Source: Begonia masoniana
Taxonomy: Eukaryota > Streptophyta > Magnoliopsida > Cucurbitales > Begoniaceae
Assembly: GCA_022432975.1 (NCBI GenBank)
Contig: CM039510.1
Coordinates: 31,713,023 to 31,777,022 of the forward strand
DNA length: 64,000 bases
Reading direction: 5' to 3'
Positions 1-12,784 of the stretch are shown here, piece after piece; position 1 is the stretch's first letter; the number at the start of each line of letters is the position of its first letter. Made by a program: the position numbers and the translations under genes. The notes under the pieces are model-generated. The model was not told the DNA's origin, did not search any database, and worked only from the letters and a program-made list of their open reading frames with translations.

Positions 1-1384
1 TGGACTGAACAATTTGACAGTAAACTTGACTAACAATTGGACTCAACATTTTACCAAAACTCATTCTAAAACACCTCAATTCATTGTATTACTCAAATTC
101 CGTAAAATCAGCATTCTAGAAATTCAACAGGACACTAACATCAGAAATTCTAAAATGTATTCAAAAGGTTGCAATCTCTACTGTTATAAAAATTCAACAT
201 ACTCAGACTAAATCATTGTCAATTAATTTCTCATATCTGCAGACATCAGTTAATCCGCCTCAACAGTTTGCCGAATCAGAACATGAGAGTACTCCTCCAA
301 CCACATCTATTCATTTGCACGATCAAGGAAATCACCTGCTATATTCTCAACACCTACATCACAAAACTCATCTATTAGCCTAATGCTAAGTAAACAGAGC
401 AAGAAATGATGGAAGTACAGAGATATGCAAATCCTAAATATGCAATTTCTACATTCCTCTTCCTCAGTTATATTGCATTCATTCAACCGGTCTGATGATC
501 CCTGATACAATGGGAGGTGGATCAGCTTTCCCAGGGTATGAATCCACATATATGTCACTTAAGGGGTGGATTAGTTCCCTTAACAGATGATTGATCCCTG
601 ATACAATGGGAGGTGGATCGGTTTTTCCCAAGGTATGAATCCAGTTATGTTCGATTAAGGGGCGGATTAATTCCCTTAAAAATGTATTGTCTCAATCTGT
701 TCACAACTCACCATGCTACTTCATGTAAATTCATTTTCGTTTTCTTTCCAAAATATGATGCATGGCAATTGAAATGAAACATACTTTCATGCATACAAGA
801 AAATCCTAGTGTTTTGTGATGTAGGCCCGAAGGCAAATACAAACTCTACTTACCTGGCCCTCCTGGAATTACTTGGTTGCTAGCTACTTCGGTTTAGCTC
901 AAACCTAAAATCGTAGGCAGTATGTTAGTTATACTTCATTCTAAACAATCCAGGAGTTTAAGGAAATAAATTATGGAGTTCGGATCTTCGTGCATTCCCA
1001 TTTCACAGAAACCCGAATCTATACCAAATCATAGCGTTTTCCTCGAAACTTCATACATTGTATTCCCTCAGCTATCTAACTACTAAAATCACAAGAAGAC
1101 GAGGAGAGTTCACCTAGGTTGAAGGAGAATCGAACAGGGGAATCGCCTGGACAATCCTGCTGCTCGAGCTGAAAAAACCGAGAGAAAATGAGGGAAAGGG
1201 TGGCGGCTACCGTGAAATAACTCAAAACCTCTTTCCTTAAATACGTTATCCACTTTTTAAATTTCCAATTACTCATATGCCCTTGTCTAGTCATCCACCA
1301 ACCCTACATTTAATATTGCCATATAAAATGCACCATTAGCTACAAGAGATAGAGAATTGGTCTATATAAAAACCGGGTATTACA
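1..1384 (-). mobile_element. LTR G, partial (C-like family), inserted in the 3' LTR array of element A
   Basis: On the minus strand the LTR starts at 1384 with TGTAATACCCGG, the usual start of these LTRs, and runs off the left edge. It abuts the 82-bp array of element A, so it inserted there. A TATTTAAG box in the conserved context GGATAACGTATTTAAGGAAA lies at about 1235-1255. It is followed by an exon-1-like stretch (about 1105-1165, with GGCGATT), a candidate 51-nt microexon (904 to 854), the arm at 811-825 and its complement at 353-367. Between the arms are two copies of a TTAAGGG/CCCTTAA hairpin unit (about 475-690). No coding region is present. The LTR is close to C, C', H and I; whether it is solo or part of a full element cannot be seen. 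Confidence 0.85.
353..904 (-). other. LTR splice/fold module, copy in G
   Basis: Minus strand: acceptor TTTTAG|G before 904, a 51-nt candidate microexon (904-854) ending CCAG|GTAAGTAGAG, then GCCTTCGGGC and the arm CCTACATCACAAAAC (plus 811-825). The downstream arm GTTTTGTGATGTAGG (plus 353-367) is a perfect 15-bp complement and contains the next acceptor GATGTAG|GTG. The layout is seen directly; splicing is inferred. Confidence 0.6.
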
Positions 1385-3583
1385 ACCGGTAGATGGATAT
1401 AAGACGGAATCGGTAGATGTATATAAAACGAAATCGGTAGATGCATATAAGACAAAAGTGAACAGTACCGGTAGATGGATATAAGACGGAATCAGTAGAT
1501 GTATATAAAACGAAATCGGTTGATGTATATAAGACAAAAGTGAACAGTACCGGTAGATGGATATAAGACGGAATCGAGACAAAAGTGAACAGTACCGGTA
1601 GATGGATATAAGACGGAATCGGTAGATGTATATAAAACGAAATCGGTTGATGTATATAAGACAAAAGTGAACAGTACCGGTAGATGGATATAAGACGGAA
1701 TCGGTAGATGTATATAAAACGAAATCGGTAGATGCATATAAGACAAAAGTGAACAGTACCGGTAGATGGATATAAGACGGAATCGGTAGATGTATATAAA
1801 ACGAAATCGGTTGATGTATATAAGACAAAAGTGAACAGTACCGGTAGATGGATATAAGACGGAATCGGTAGATGTATATAAAACGAAATCGGTTGATGTA
1901 TATAAGACAAAAGTGAACAGTACCGGTAGATGGATATAAGACGGAATCGGTAGATGTATATAAAACGAAATCGGTTGATGTATATAAGACAAAAGTGAAC
2001 AGTACCGGTAGATGGATATAAGACGGAATCGGTAGATGCATATAAGACAAAAGTGAACAGTACCGGTAGATGGATATAAGACGGAATCGGTAGATGTATA
2101 TAAAACGAAATCGGTAGATGCATATAAGACAAAAGTGAACAGTACCGGTAGATGGATATAAGACGGAATCGGTAGATGTATATAAAACGAAATCGGTAGA
2201 TGCATATAAGACAAAAGTGAACAGTACCGGTAGATGGATATAAGACGGAATCGGTAGATGTATATAAAACGAAATCGGTAGATGCATATAAGACAAAAGT
2301 GAACAGTACCGGTAGATGGATATAAGACGGAATCGGTAGATGTATATAAAACGAAATCGGTTGATGTATATAAGACAAAAGTGAACAGTACCGGTAGATG
2401 GATATAAGACGGAATCGGTAGATGTATATAAAACGAAATCGGTTGATGTATATAAGACAAAAGTGAACAGTACCGGTAGATGGATATAAGACGGAATCGG
2501 TAGATGTATATAAAACGAAATCGGTAGATGCATATAAGACAAAAGTGAACAGTACCGGTAGATGGATATAAGACGGAATCGGTAGATGTATATAAAACGA
2601 AATCGGTAGATGCATATAAGACAAAAGTGAACAGTACCGGTAGATGGATATAAGACGGAATCGGTAGATGCATATAAGACAAAAGTGAACAGTACCGGTA
2701 GATGGATATAAGACGGAATCGGTAGATGTATATAAAACGAAATCGGTTGATGTATATAAGACAAAAGTGAACAGTACCGGTAGATGGATATAAGACGGAA
2801 TCGGTAGATGTATATAAAACGAAATCGGTTGATGTATATAAGACAAAAGTGAACAGTACCGGTAGATGGATATAAGACGGAATCGGTAGATGTATATAAA
2901 ACGAAATCGGTTGATGTATATAAGACAAAAGTGAACAGTACCGGTAGATGGATATAAGACGGAATCGGTAGATGTATATAAAACGAAATCGGTTGATGTA
3001 TATAAGACAAAAGTGAACAGTACCGGTAGATGGATATAAGACGGAATCGGTAGATGTATATAAAACGAAATCGGTTGATGTATATAAGACAAAAGTGAAC
3101 AGTACCGGTAGATGGATATAAGACGGAATCGGTAGATGTATATAAAACGAAATCGGTTGATGTATATAAGACAAAAGTGAACAGTACCGGTAGATGGATA
3201 TAAGACGGAATCGGTAGATGTATATAAAACGAAATCGGTAGATGCATATAAGACAAAAGTGAACAGTACCGGTAGATGGATATAAGACGGAATCGGTAGA
3301 TGTATATAAAACGAAATCGGTTGATGTATATAAGACAAAAGTGAACAGTACCGGTAGATGGATATAAGACGGAATCGGTAGATGTATATAAAACGAAATC
3401 GGTTGATGTATATAAGACAAAAGTGAACAGTACCGGTAGATGGATATAAGACGGAATCGGTAGATGTATATAAAACGAAATCGGTAGATGCATATAAGAC
3501 AAAAGTGAACAGTACCGGTAGATGGATATAAGACGGAATCGGTAGATGTATATAAAACGAAATCGGTTGATGTATATAAAATT
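1385..3583. repeat. 82/58-bp tandem array in the 3' LTR of element A
   Basis: The full unit is 82 bp (24+24+34), each part opening with a CGGTAGATG or CGGTTGATG core followed by an ATATAAG or TATATAAAA run. A 58-bp variant lacks one 24-bp part. About 27 units fill 2.2 kb. Every minus-strand frame is open because the unit has no stop on that strand and 82 is 1 modulo 3, so each frame cycles through all three phases. The long repetitive reading frames here are therefore a by-product, not a protein gene. The array is cut on the left by LTR G and joins unique LTR sequence at about 3584. Confidence 0.95.
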
Positions 3584-3727
3584 CACAGACAATATTTTCT
3601 CTTTCAAAAATTTAAACCTCAGAGCAGAAATATGTCTAACTGCAGCAACCACCCCATGAGCTCGATCCACCCTCTACATTAGATCATCACTTTGAGGAAC
3701 CAGATCCTCAGTTTCGGGTTCAGTACC

Positions 3728-4352
3728 TACATCAGGGAGTTCACCTATGAGTCTAAAACTCAGTAAGGACATAATCAGAATGCAGTGGTGCATATGCAAT
3801 GCATGAACTTTCAGAAATTCAGTGACAGAACAGAACATTACATTACAGTGACAGAAGAATTAAGTGGGGCTTATAGGGGAACTGGTTCAGTAGGTGCACT
3901 ATCAGGCACGGCAGTTTTCAGATTCCCAGGGAGGGATAAAACCAGAGGGTCCTTGCCGGGGACAATATTTTCAGATTCCCAGGGAGGGATAAAACCAGAG
4001 GGGCCAGTCCCCGTCCCACACTTAACCTGGTACATTTCAGTCAGATTTTATCTTGTTAATTTCAAACAGTGTACAGAAATCGGTTTTGCATGAATTTTCA
4101 GGAAAACAGTGCATGCATGAACGGTGCCTCAACTTTAACTGACAGATAACAGAATAAAACAATAGGCTGCAGAAAATAAATCATAGCCAGACCTTTCAGA
4201 ACATAACTCTAACTCTTCTACCCAAAACAACCCGACAGAACAGAAAAACCTAGTACTTCCATGATGTAGGGCCTTAAGGGCCGGATCTATGCTTATGAAC
4301 TTACCTGTTTGCGGTAATGCAGTGTACTCGAACGTCCTTGGAGAGTTCGGAT
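3728..4352 (-). other. LTR splice/fold module, copy in the 3' LTR of A
   Basis: Minus strand: acceptor GTTACAG| before 4352, 48-nt candidate microexon 4352-4305 ending ACAG|GTAAG, hairpin GGCCCTTAAGGCC, arm CCTACATCATGGA (plus 4258-4270). The downstream arm TCCCTGATGTAGG (plus 3728-3740) pairs at 12 of 13 positions. A roughly 60-bp element (TCAGATTCCCAGGGAGGG) is tandemly duplicated between the arms. Confidence 0.55.
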
Positions 4353-4932
4353 CTGTAACATGAATGTACAGAATTTAAACGCTACAAATGCTAACTAATA
4401 TCACGTAGGAAACGCAGCAAACACACTTAAAACACTTTAGAAAACACACCAACGTGTTTTCATCCAAAACAGTGAGTTTTCACCCAAAACTGAAACCCTA
4501 AACTTCGGTAAAAACTCACTTTAAACTTGTCCAAACTTGTTAGCGTTAAAAGACGCTCACCTTTGCTGAAAAAAAAAACGGAGAAATGCTGGAGAAACAA
4601 AGTGTGGAAGTTTTGTTTCAATCGCCTGGAAGAGAGAAAACAGAAAGGGGAGGTAGAAGTGAGCTTCACGTAGGAGGAAGAGAAGACATATCTTCTTCAA
4701 CAAGTTGCCACTTGGCACTCATCCATTGGTTTGCTTCCACCTACCATAATCACTTCCACATTTACCCTTCCATTAGCTTTTAACCTAATTGGCTTGTTTT
4801 GATTACACTTAGTTTGGTTTTCCCTCAAACATTCCATCATTTTAACCAAAATATTCATTGTATTAATATAATATTAATCCGTTTAAACGATCCGGGAAAA
4901 ACTATTACATGGCAAAAATGCCGGGTGTTACA

Positions 4933-4972
4933 TTCCACCCACCTTAACAGAAATTTTGTCCCCAAAATTTGC
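4933..4972 (-). promoter_or_regulatory. Polypurine tract and flanking hairpin of element A
   Basis: Read on the minus strand, an AAATTTTGGGGACAAAATTT inverted repeat is followed by a purine-rich run ending GGTGGGTGGAA directly before the LTR start. The same hairpin plus tract precedes the 3' LTRs of B and C. It is the expected primer for plus-strand DNA synthesis. Confidence 0.8.
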
Positions 4973-7900
4973 TTAAGCGAAGAGGTCCGGATATTGGGCT
5001 CTAACATCTTCTTGTCTTTCCCATGTGGCTTCCTCCACGTTGTGATTACGCCATAAAACTTTCACCAACGGGACCACTTTGTTGCGCAACACTTTGACTG
5101 AGGTATCCAGAATCTGTATGGGCCTTTCTTCATATGTAAGTGTCGGCATGATGTCAAAGTCCACATGTTGCACGATCTGAGTTGGATCCCGCACACACTT
5201 TCTCAGCATCGAAACATGAAAAACATTGTGAACTCCATCCATTGACGCTGGCAACTGTAGTCTGTAGGCCATGTTCCCAACTTTCTTTAAATTGGAAAAA
5301 GGCCCAACAAATCTTGGGCTTAGCTTCCCTTTCTTGCCAAATCTCATCACGCCTTTGAAAGGTGACACCTTCAAAAACACCTCATCACCCTCAGCAAACT
5401 CTAAATCTCTTCTCCGATGGTCTGCATAGCTCTTCTGTCGACTTTGTGCAGCTTGGATTCTTTGCTTGATTTCCGTTATTACTCCAGACATCTGTTGTAG
5501 TATCTCGGGGCCGATAAGCTTGGTTTCCCCAACTTCATCCCAACACAACGGGGACCTACACTTTCTGCCATAAAGTGCTTCATATGGAGCCATGCCGATG
5601 GTAGCCTGATAACTATTGTTGTAGGCAAACTCCACAAGTGGCAAATATCTACTCCAAGGAGCATGAAGTTCCAGCACGCACGCCCTTAACATATCCTTCA
5701 ATGTCTGAATCGTTCTCTCAGATTGTCCATCCGTCTGTGGGTGAAACGCCGTGCTGAAGTCCAGTCTAGTGCCCAAGGAGCTTTGCAAGCTTTTCCAAAA
5801 CCTGGAAGTGAATCTAGGATCCCGGTCAGAAACAATCGACAGCGGAATACCATGCAGCTTAACAATCTCACTGATGTACAGCTCCGCATACTGATCCATG
5901 GAGTATGTCGTCTTCACAGGTAGAAAGTGGGCCGACTTCGTCAATCTGTCAACTATGACCCAAATGCTATTATGGCCCTTAGTTGTCCTTGGAAGGCCAA
6001 CAACAAAGTCCATTGTGATGTTCTCCCACTTCCATTCGGGAATCGGAAGAGGCTGAAGCGTCCCACTTGGTCGTTGATGTTCAGCTTTGACTTGTTGACA
6101 TATCATACAAGACTCCACATACTTGGCCACTTCATTCTTCATATTCGGCCACCAGAAGTGAAGTTTCAAGTCCTGATACATCTTTGTGCTTCCAGGATGC
6201 ACAGAGAAAGAAGATGAATGGGCTTCCGACAAGATGTGCTTCCGTAGCTCTTCGTCTTTCGGAACATACCATCTGTTTTTGAACTTCAGAATTCCATCTC
6301 CCGAATAACTGAAATCGGAAGAAGCCATTGGTACCTTGCCCACCATATCAGCCATTTCCTTTGAATTGGTCTTCTGGGCTTCCTTAATTCGGTCCAAGAC
6401 GGTGGGCCGTAGGGTTAAGTCTGCTAGTATGGCCGATAGCCCAGAAACTATCTCCATATCGAACTTCTGTATCTCCGTCCTTAAAGGCATCGATATGGCC
6501 GACATAACTGGTTGCATAGTAGCTGGCATCCTGCTCAGTGCATCAGCTACCACATTAGCTTTACCAGGATGGTATTTGATCTCAACATCGTAGTCTTTTA
6601 CAAATTCTAACCACCGCCTCTGTCTCATATTCAACTCTTTCTGAGTAAAGAGGTACTTCAAACTCTTGTGGTCAGAAAACACCTCACATGATTGTCCATA
6701 TAGGTGATGTCTCCATACTTTCAGCGCAAATACAACTGCCGCTAACTAAAGGTCGTGAGTAGGGTAGCTTTGCTCGTGGTTTTTCAATTGTCGGGATGCG
6801 TATGCCACTACTTTCCCTTCCTGCATTAATACACATCCCAAACCAATCTTGGATGCATCGCAGTATACGCTGAATTTTCCGTCTTCAGTTGGCAATACTA
6901 GTAGAGGGGCCGTGGTTAATTTCTGCTTGAGTGTCTGAAAGCTCACATCACATGCTTCAGACCACCTGAACTTGATGTCCTACTTTGTTAAGCTGGTCAT
7001 AGGTTTTGCTATCACAGAGAAGTCTTTAATGAACTTCCTGTAATAACCAGCTAGTCCGATAAAGCTTCGTACTTCGCTGGCATTCCTCAGTTTTGGCCAA
7101 TCTTTCACGGCCAGAATCTTGGCTGGATCCACGGACACTCCTTCTGCCGACACCACATGGCCCAAGAAATTAATTCTGCTCAGCCAGAATTCACACTTTG
7201 ATAGCTTGGCATATAATTGATGCTGCTTTAGGATTGACAGTACAATAGCCAAGTGCTTTTCATGTTCGGCCTCATTCCTGGAATAAACCAGAATGTCGTC
7301 GATGAAAACGATCACAAATTTATCCAAGACATCTTGGAATATCCTGTTCATCAGGTCCATAAATGCTGCCGGAGCATTAGTTAACCCGAACGACATCACC
7401 AAGAACTCGTAATGCCCGTACCGGGTTCTGAAGGCGGTCTTTGGAATATCTTCAGCCCTGACTTTCAACTGGTAATAACCTGAGCGTAAGTCAATCTTTG
7501 AGAATACCCGAGCCCCCTGTAACTGATCAAACAAATCATCGATTCTTGGCAACGGGTACTTATTCTTGATCGTCAACTTATTCAGCTCACGGTAGTCAAT
7601 ACACATTCGTAGGGACCCATCCTTCTTCTTAACAAACAAGACGGGAGCACCCCATGGGGAGAAACTTGGGCGCACAAAACCCTTGTCCACCAGTTCTTTC
7701 AGCTGAGTCTTCAACTCCTTCAGCTCTATTGGTGCCATGCGGTACGGATTCTTCGATACTGGTTCAGCACCAGGATACACATCGATCTCGAACTCGATCT
7801 CACGATCAGGTGGCAATCCCGGCAAGTCATCCAGGAAGACCTCTGAGAAGTCTCGAACTACCGGAATATTTTGAAGTTCCACCTCACCTTGTCTTTGAAT

Positions 7901-9400
7901 ATCTACCACGTTGGCAAGGAATCCGACACATCCTGACCTCATCAGCTGTTGAGCTTTCAAGGTGGATATAACAGGCACACTATGTTTCTTTGGTATTGCC
8001 TGATAGGAGAACTCTACTTTGTTCGGGCGCTTAAAAGTCACGAGCCCGGACCTACAGTCGATGGTGGCATGATGTCTAAATAGCCAGTCCATCCCCAGAA
8101 TGACGTCGTACCCTTTCATACCAATAACGATGAGGTTGGCGTACAACTTCTGGTCTCCTACTGACACTACATCACCCCGTATGACCCGCTCGGAGTGCAT
8201 AAACTCTCCAGACGGTAGCATAATGCTGTAGGGCTGATCAGACAACGTACAACTAACCTTCTGTCTAACTACGAAGTCCCCCGACACAAATGAATGTGTG
8301 GCCCTAGTATCCCACAAGGTATAAGCAGGTACATCACACACCAAAATTGTACCTGTGATTGCTGTGTGCAAATCAGCATCATCAACATCCTCCATCATTG
8401 CAAACACTCTTGGCATGGCTTGACCTGTTCTGGTGTCGGGCATTGGGCAATCCCGAACAAGATGGCCTACTTTGCCGCATCGGAAACACTGGCCAGCAGC
8501 AAGCCTACATTCTCCTCTGTGAGGTTTCTGGCACTGTGGGCATAGTAAAGGCTGAGGAGCCCCCATTGGTCTCTTTCCTTTGTCTTGGTAGAGGATGGCT
8601 TCATTGGGCCTTTTAATACCCCTGTTTTGTTGCTGTTGAGGTTGTAAATTCTGACCTCTTTGTTGTTGTTGTTGCTGTTGAGGAACACTTCGAATAATCC
8701 CTCTTGGTGAATCTCTTTGTCTCTGGGACTTTATTTCTAAGGCCTCTAACTGATAGGCCTTGGCCACCACCTTCACATATGGTGCCTCATCAAAACCTCC
8801 AGTTGTGATTCCTCGCAGAAGGTCCATTTTTAAACCTTGAATAAACTGGTGTACCTTGTTCTCATCAGTGGCCACCATGTGTGTTGCATATCGGGATAAC
8901 GACTCAAATTTCTGAACATATTCAGCCACTGACCCATACTGTCGCAGCCGAGAGAACTCAAGCAACTTTTCCTTCCTCACTCCTCTGTCAAAGTACTTCT
9001 CGTAGAAGATTTTCATGAATCCTTCCCAGCTTAATGCCACTGTAGTTGACTGCACTGTGTCCCACCAAAATCCCGCACTTTCGGTGAGATAGAACGTGGC
9101 ACAAATAACTTTCTTGCTGTCTTCTACTTCAGCATAGCCGAACATCTTCTCCATTGTTCGAATCCAGGTTTCAGCACGGGTCGGGTCTGTAGACAGTCCA
9201 TCAAATGAAGGCGGCTGAAGTCGCCGAAATCTATCTCCACTGTTATCACGTAAAGCATTCCCATGATAATTGTTATTGTTCCCGCCATCTTCTCTGGCCA
9301 TCATACGTTCCACTATGCGGGATTGTACTCCCACCAGCTCGGTTAATTTGTCAATGGCCCGAGAACTTTCACTTGACTCTTCCTGATGTCCTCTCACCAT
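4973..9400 (-). pseudogene. Element A gag-pol (Ty3/gypsy chromovirus, Tekay-like), inactivated
   Basis: One reading frame of about 1,475 codons from the Met at 9400, broken by two TAG codons at 6980-6982 and 6746-6748; it is in phase throughout. Domains in order: Gag capsid (about 55-260), one CCHC knuckle [14 protein letters not shown] (about 305-318), aspartic protease (about 360-460), reverse transcriptase with FIDD (about 699-702), RNase H broken by the second stop, integrase with the HPG-type zinc finger and the D, D, E catalytic residues ([26 protein letters not shown]), and a C-terminal chromodomain (last about 50 residues, [18 protein letters not shown]). The protease motif normally D-T/S-G reads DTR (residues 364-366, codon 8303-8305), so the protease is probably dead as well. 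The chromodomain normally directs integration to heterochromatin. The start was chosen because it follows a candidate 60-nt intron shared with B and C. Confidence 0.93.
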
Positions 9401-9411
9401 TTCTAAGGAAC

Positions 9412-9471
9412 CCTATAAACAGAATAACCTAATTTAATAAACAGAACTTTGACAGGAATTTAAACACTTAC
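9412..9471 (-). other. Candidate 60-nt leader intron between primer site and gag, element A
   Basis: Minus strand: CAATT|GTAAGTG at 9471 and TTTATAG|GG at 9412, 12 nt before the gag ATG. B and C have introns of 61 and 60 nt with the same GTAAGT donor at the same place. No transcript evidence. Confidence 0.5.
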
Positions 9472-9544
9472 AATTGGTGCAGCGATCTCACGTGGCGGGT
9501 TGCGCAGTCAGACATTTCACAGAATCGGTTTTAAAACCTTGTCT

Positions 9545-9559
9545 CTCTGATACCACAAC
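9545..9559 (-). promoter_or_regulatory. Primer binding site of element A
   Basis: Minus strand GTTGTGGTATCAGAGAG directly follows the LTR end GGCTGTCACA. TGGTATCAGAG matches the 3' end of plant initiator-Met tRNA, the usual primer for this clade. Confidence 0.9.
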
Positions 9560-9739
9560 TGTGACAGCCCAAATCCGAACCCAATCGGGGTCTGGGATCG
9601 GAGCCATCACTCCGGGACAGTTAACAGAAAACGGGGACTATTTTTTTTGGAAAACTTTATACTTTTAAAACCTTAACAGAGAGTATAAACCTTCTCTGGA
9701 AGTGAAATTGGAAAACACATTTAAGCTGGATGTAAATAA

Positions 9740-12370
9740 ACAAGGAGAACAGTTGATGTGAATAAGACGAAAACAGTGGATGTATATAAGACAAAAGTGA
9801 ACAGTACCGGTAGATGGATATAAGACGGAATCGGAAGATGTATATAAAATGAAATCGGTAGATGCATATAAGACAAAAGTGAACAGTACCGGTAGATGGA
9901 TATAAGACGGAATCGGTAGATGTATATAAAACGAAATCGGTAGATGCATATAAGACAAAAGTGAACAGTACCGGTAGATGGATATAAGACGGAATCGGTA
10001 GATGCATATAAAACGAAATCGGTGGATGCATATAAGACAAAAGTGAACAGTACCGGTAGATGGATATAAGACGGAATCGGAAGATGTATATAAAACGAAA
10101 TCGGTAGATGCATATAAGACAAAAGTGAACAGTACGGTAGATGGATATAAGACGAAATCGGTTGATGTATATAAGACGAAATCGGTTGATGTATATAAGA
10201 CAAAAGTGAACAGTACCGGTAGATGGATATAAGACGAAATCGGTTGATGTATATAAGACAAAAGTGAACAGTACCGGTAGATGGATATAGACGGAATCGG
10301 TAGATGCATATAAGACAAAAGTGAACAGTACCGGTAGATGGATATAAGACGGAATCGGTAGATGCATATAAGACAAAAGTGAACAGTACCGGTAGATGGA
10401 TATAAGACGGAATCGGTAGATGCATATAAGACAAAAGTGAACAGTACCGGTAGATGGATATAAGACGGAATCGGTAGATGTATATAAAACGAAATCGGTT
10501 GATGTATATAAGACAAAAGTGAACAGTACCGGTAGATGGATATAAGACGGAATCGGTAGATGCATATAAGACAAAAGTGAACAGTACCGGTAGATGGATA
10601 TAAGACGGAATCGGTAGATGCATATAAGACAAAAGTGAACAGTACCGGTAGATGGATATAAGACGGAATCGGTAGATGTATATAAAACGAAATCGGTAGA
10701 TGCATATAAGACAAAAGTGAACAGTACCGGTAGATGGATATAAGACGGAATCGGTAGATGTATATAAAACGAAATCGGTAGATGCATATAAGACAAAAGT
10801 GAACAGTACCGGTAGATGGATATAAGACGGAATCGGTAGATGTATATAAAACGAAATCGGTAGATGCATATAAGACAAAAGTGAACAGTACCGGTAGATG
10901 GATATAAGACGGAATCGGTAGATGTATATAAAACGAAATCGGTAGATGCATATAAGACAAAAGTGAACAGTACCGGTAGATGGATATAAGACGGAATCGG
11001 TAGATGCATATAAGACAAAATCGGTAGATGCATATAAGACAAAAGTGAACAGTACCGGTAGATGGATATAAGACGGAATCGGTAGATGTATATAAAACGA
11101 AATCGGTAGATGCATATAAGACAAAAGTGAACAGTACCGGTAGATGGATATAAGACGAAATCGGTTGATGTATATAAGACAAAAGTGAACAGTACCGGTA
11201 GATGGATATAAGACGGAATCGGTAGATGTATATAAAACGAAATCGGTAGATGCATATAAGACAAAAGTGAACAGTACCGGTAGATGGATATAAGACGGAA
11301 TCGGTAGATGTATATAAAACGAAATCGGTAGATGCATATAAGACAAAAGTGAACAGTACCGGTAGATGGATATAAGACGGAATCGGTAGATGCATATAAG
11401 ACAAAAGTGAACAGTACCGGTAGATGGATATAAGACGGAATCGGTAGATGTATATAAAACGAAATCGGTTGATGTATATAAGACAAAAGTGAACAGTACC
11501 GGTAGATGGATATAAGACGGAATCGGTAGATGCATATAAGACAAAAGTGAACAGTACCGGTAGATGGATATAAGACGGAATCGGTAGATGTATATAAAAC
11601 GAAATCGGTAGATGCATATAAGACAAAAGTGAACAGTACCGGTAGATGGATATAAGACGGAATCGGTAGATGTATATAAAACGAAATCGGTAGATGCATA
11701 TAAGACAAAAGTGAACAGTACCGGTAGATGGATATAAGACGAAATCGGTTGATGTATATAAGACAAAAGTGAACAGTACCGGTAGATGGATATAAGACGG
11801 AATCGGTAGATGCATATAAGACAAAAGTGAACAGTACCGGTAGATGGATATAAGACGGAATCGGTAGATGTATATAAAACGAAATCGGAAGATGCATATA
11901 AGACAAAAGTGAACAGTACCGGTAGATGGATATAAGACGGAATCGGTAGATGTATATAAAACGAAATCGGTAGATGCATATAAGACAAAAGTGAACAGTA
12001 CCGGTAGATGGATATAAGACGGAATCGGTAGATGTATATAAAACGAAATCGGTTGATGTATATAAGACAAAAGTGAACAGTACCGGTAGATGGATATAAG
12101 ACGAAATCGGTTGATGTATATAAGACGAAATCGGTTGATGTATATAAGACAAAAGTGAACAGTACCGGTAGATGGATATAAGACGGAATCGGTAGATGCA
12201 TATAAGACAAAAGTGAACAGTACCGGTAGATGGATATAAGACGGAATCAGTAGATGTATATAAAACGAAATCGGTTGATGTATATAAGACAAAAGTGAAC
12301 AGTACCGGTAGATGGATATAAGACGGAATCGGTAGATGTATATAAAACGAAATCGGTTGATGTATATAAG
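9740..12370. repeat. 82/58-bp tandem array in the 5' LTR of element A
   Basis: Same unit family as 1385-3583, about 2.6 kb. It has more 58-bp units and more variant parts (for example AGATGCATATAAG, and GGAAGATG near 9835, 10080 and 11887). The two arrays of one element differ in unit order and number, which fits unequal exchange or slippage after insertion. The left edge (9740-9840) is degenerate. The three overlapping minus-strand frames of 829-925 codons are stop-free repeats, not genes. Confidence 0.95.
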
Positions 12371-12784
12371 ACCAGCTCAAAACCTGATTTTTCGAACACA
12401 ACAGAAAACATGACAGAAACTTAAGAAAAATCAAATTACATGGATAGCTCTAAAACCAGAAACCATCCATGCACAGGCCAACAGAAAAATATTCCAAGCA
12501 ATTCCAGAATACTTCAGAACATAAATTCAACTGTCAGATACAGAGGTTTTAGACATCAAGACAAATCCCATACATTACCAGAATACCACAAAATTTCAAC
12601 AGAGTTTTCCTAAAACCAAAACATCAGAATCTAAGTAAAATTCACAGACAATATTTTCTCTTTCAAAAATTTAAACCTCAGAGCATAAATATGTCTAACT
12701 GCAGCAACCACCCCATGAGCTCGATCCACCCTCTACATTAGATCATCACTTTGAGGAACCAGATCCTCAGTTTCGGGTTCAGTA

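Larger units (their letters stand above)
1385..4932 (-). mobile_element. 3' LTR of element A (left part outside window or displaced by G)
   Basis: On the minus strand the LTR starts at 4932 with TGTAACACCCGGCATTTTTG, next to the polypurine tract. Positions 3584-4667 are almost identical to 12636-13730 of the 5' LTR, and 4668-4932 matches 17851-18119, apart from scattered single-base changes (about ten noted) and a homopolymer length change at about 4566. Compared with the 5' LTR it lacks about 265 bp (the counterpart of 12371-12635), so the array joins directly at a TAAAATTCAC microhomology. The very large LTR is explained by the tandem array. Confidence 0.9.

Noticed and set aside
1340..3670. 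Minus-strand frames of 642-776 codons with a repeated tyrosine-rich product
   Set aside because: The tandem unit has no minus-strand stop and its length is not a multiple of three, so all frames are open. There is no non-repetitive domain, and the array lies in an LTR.
9657..12434. Minus-strand frames of 829-925 codons
   Set aside because: Same array artefact in the other LTR of element A.
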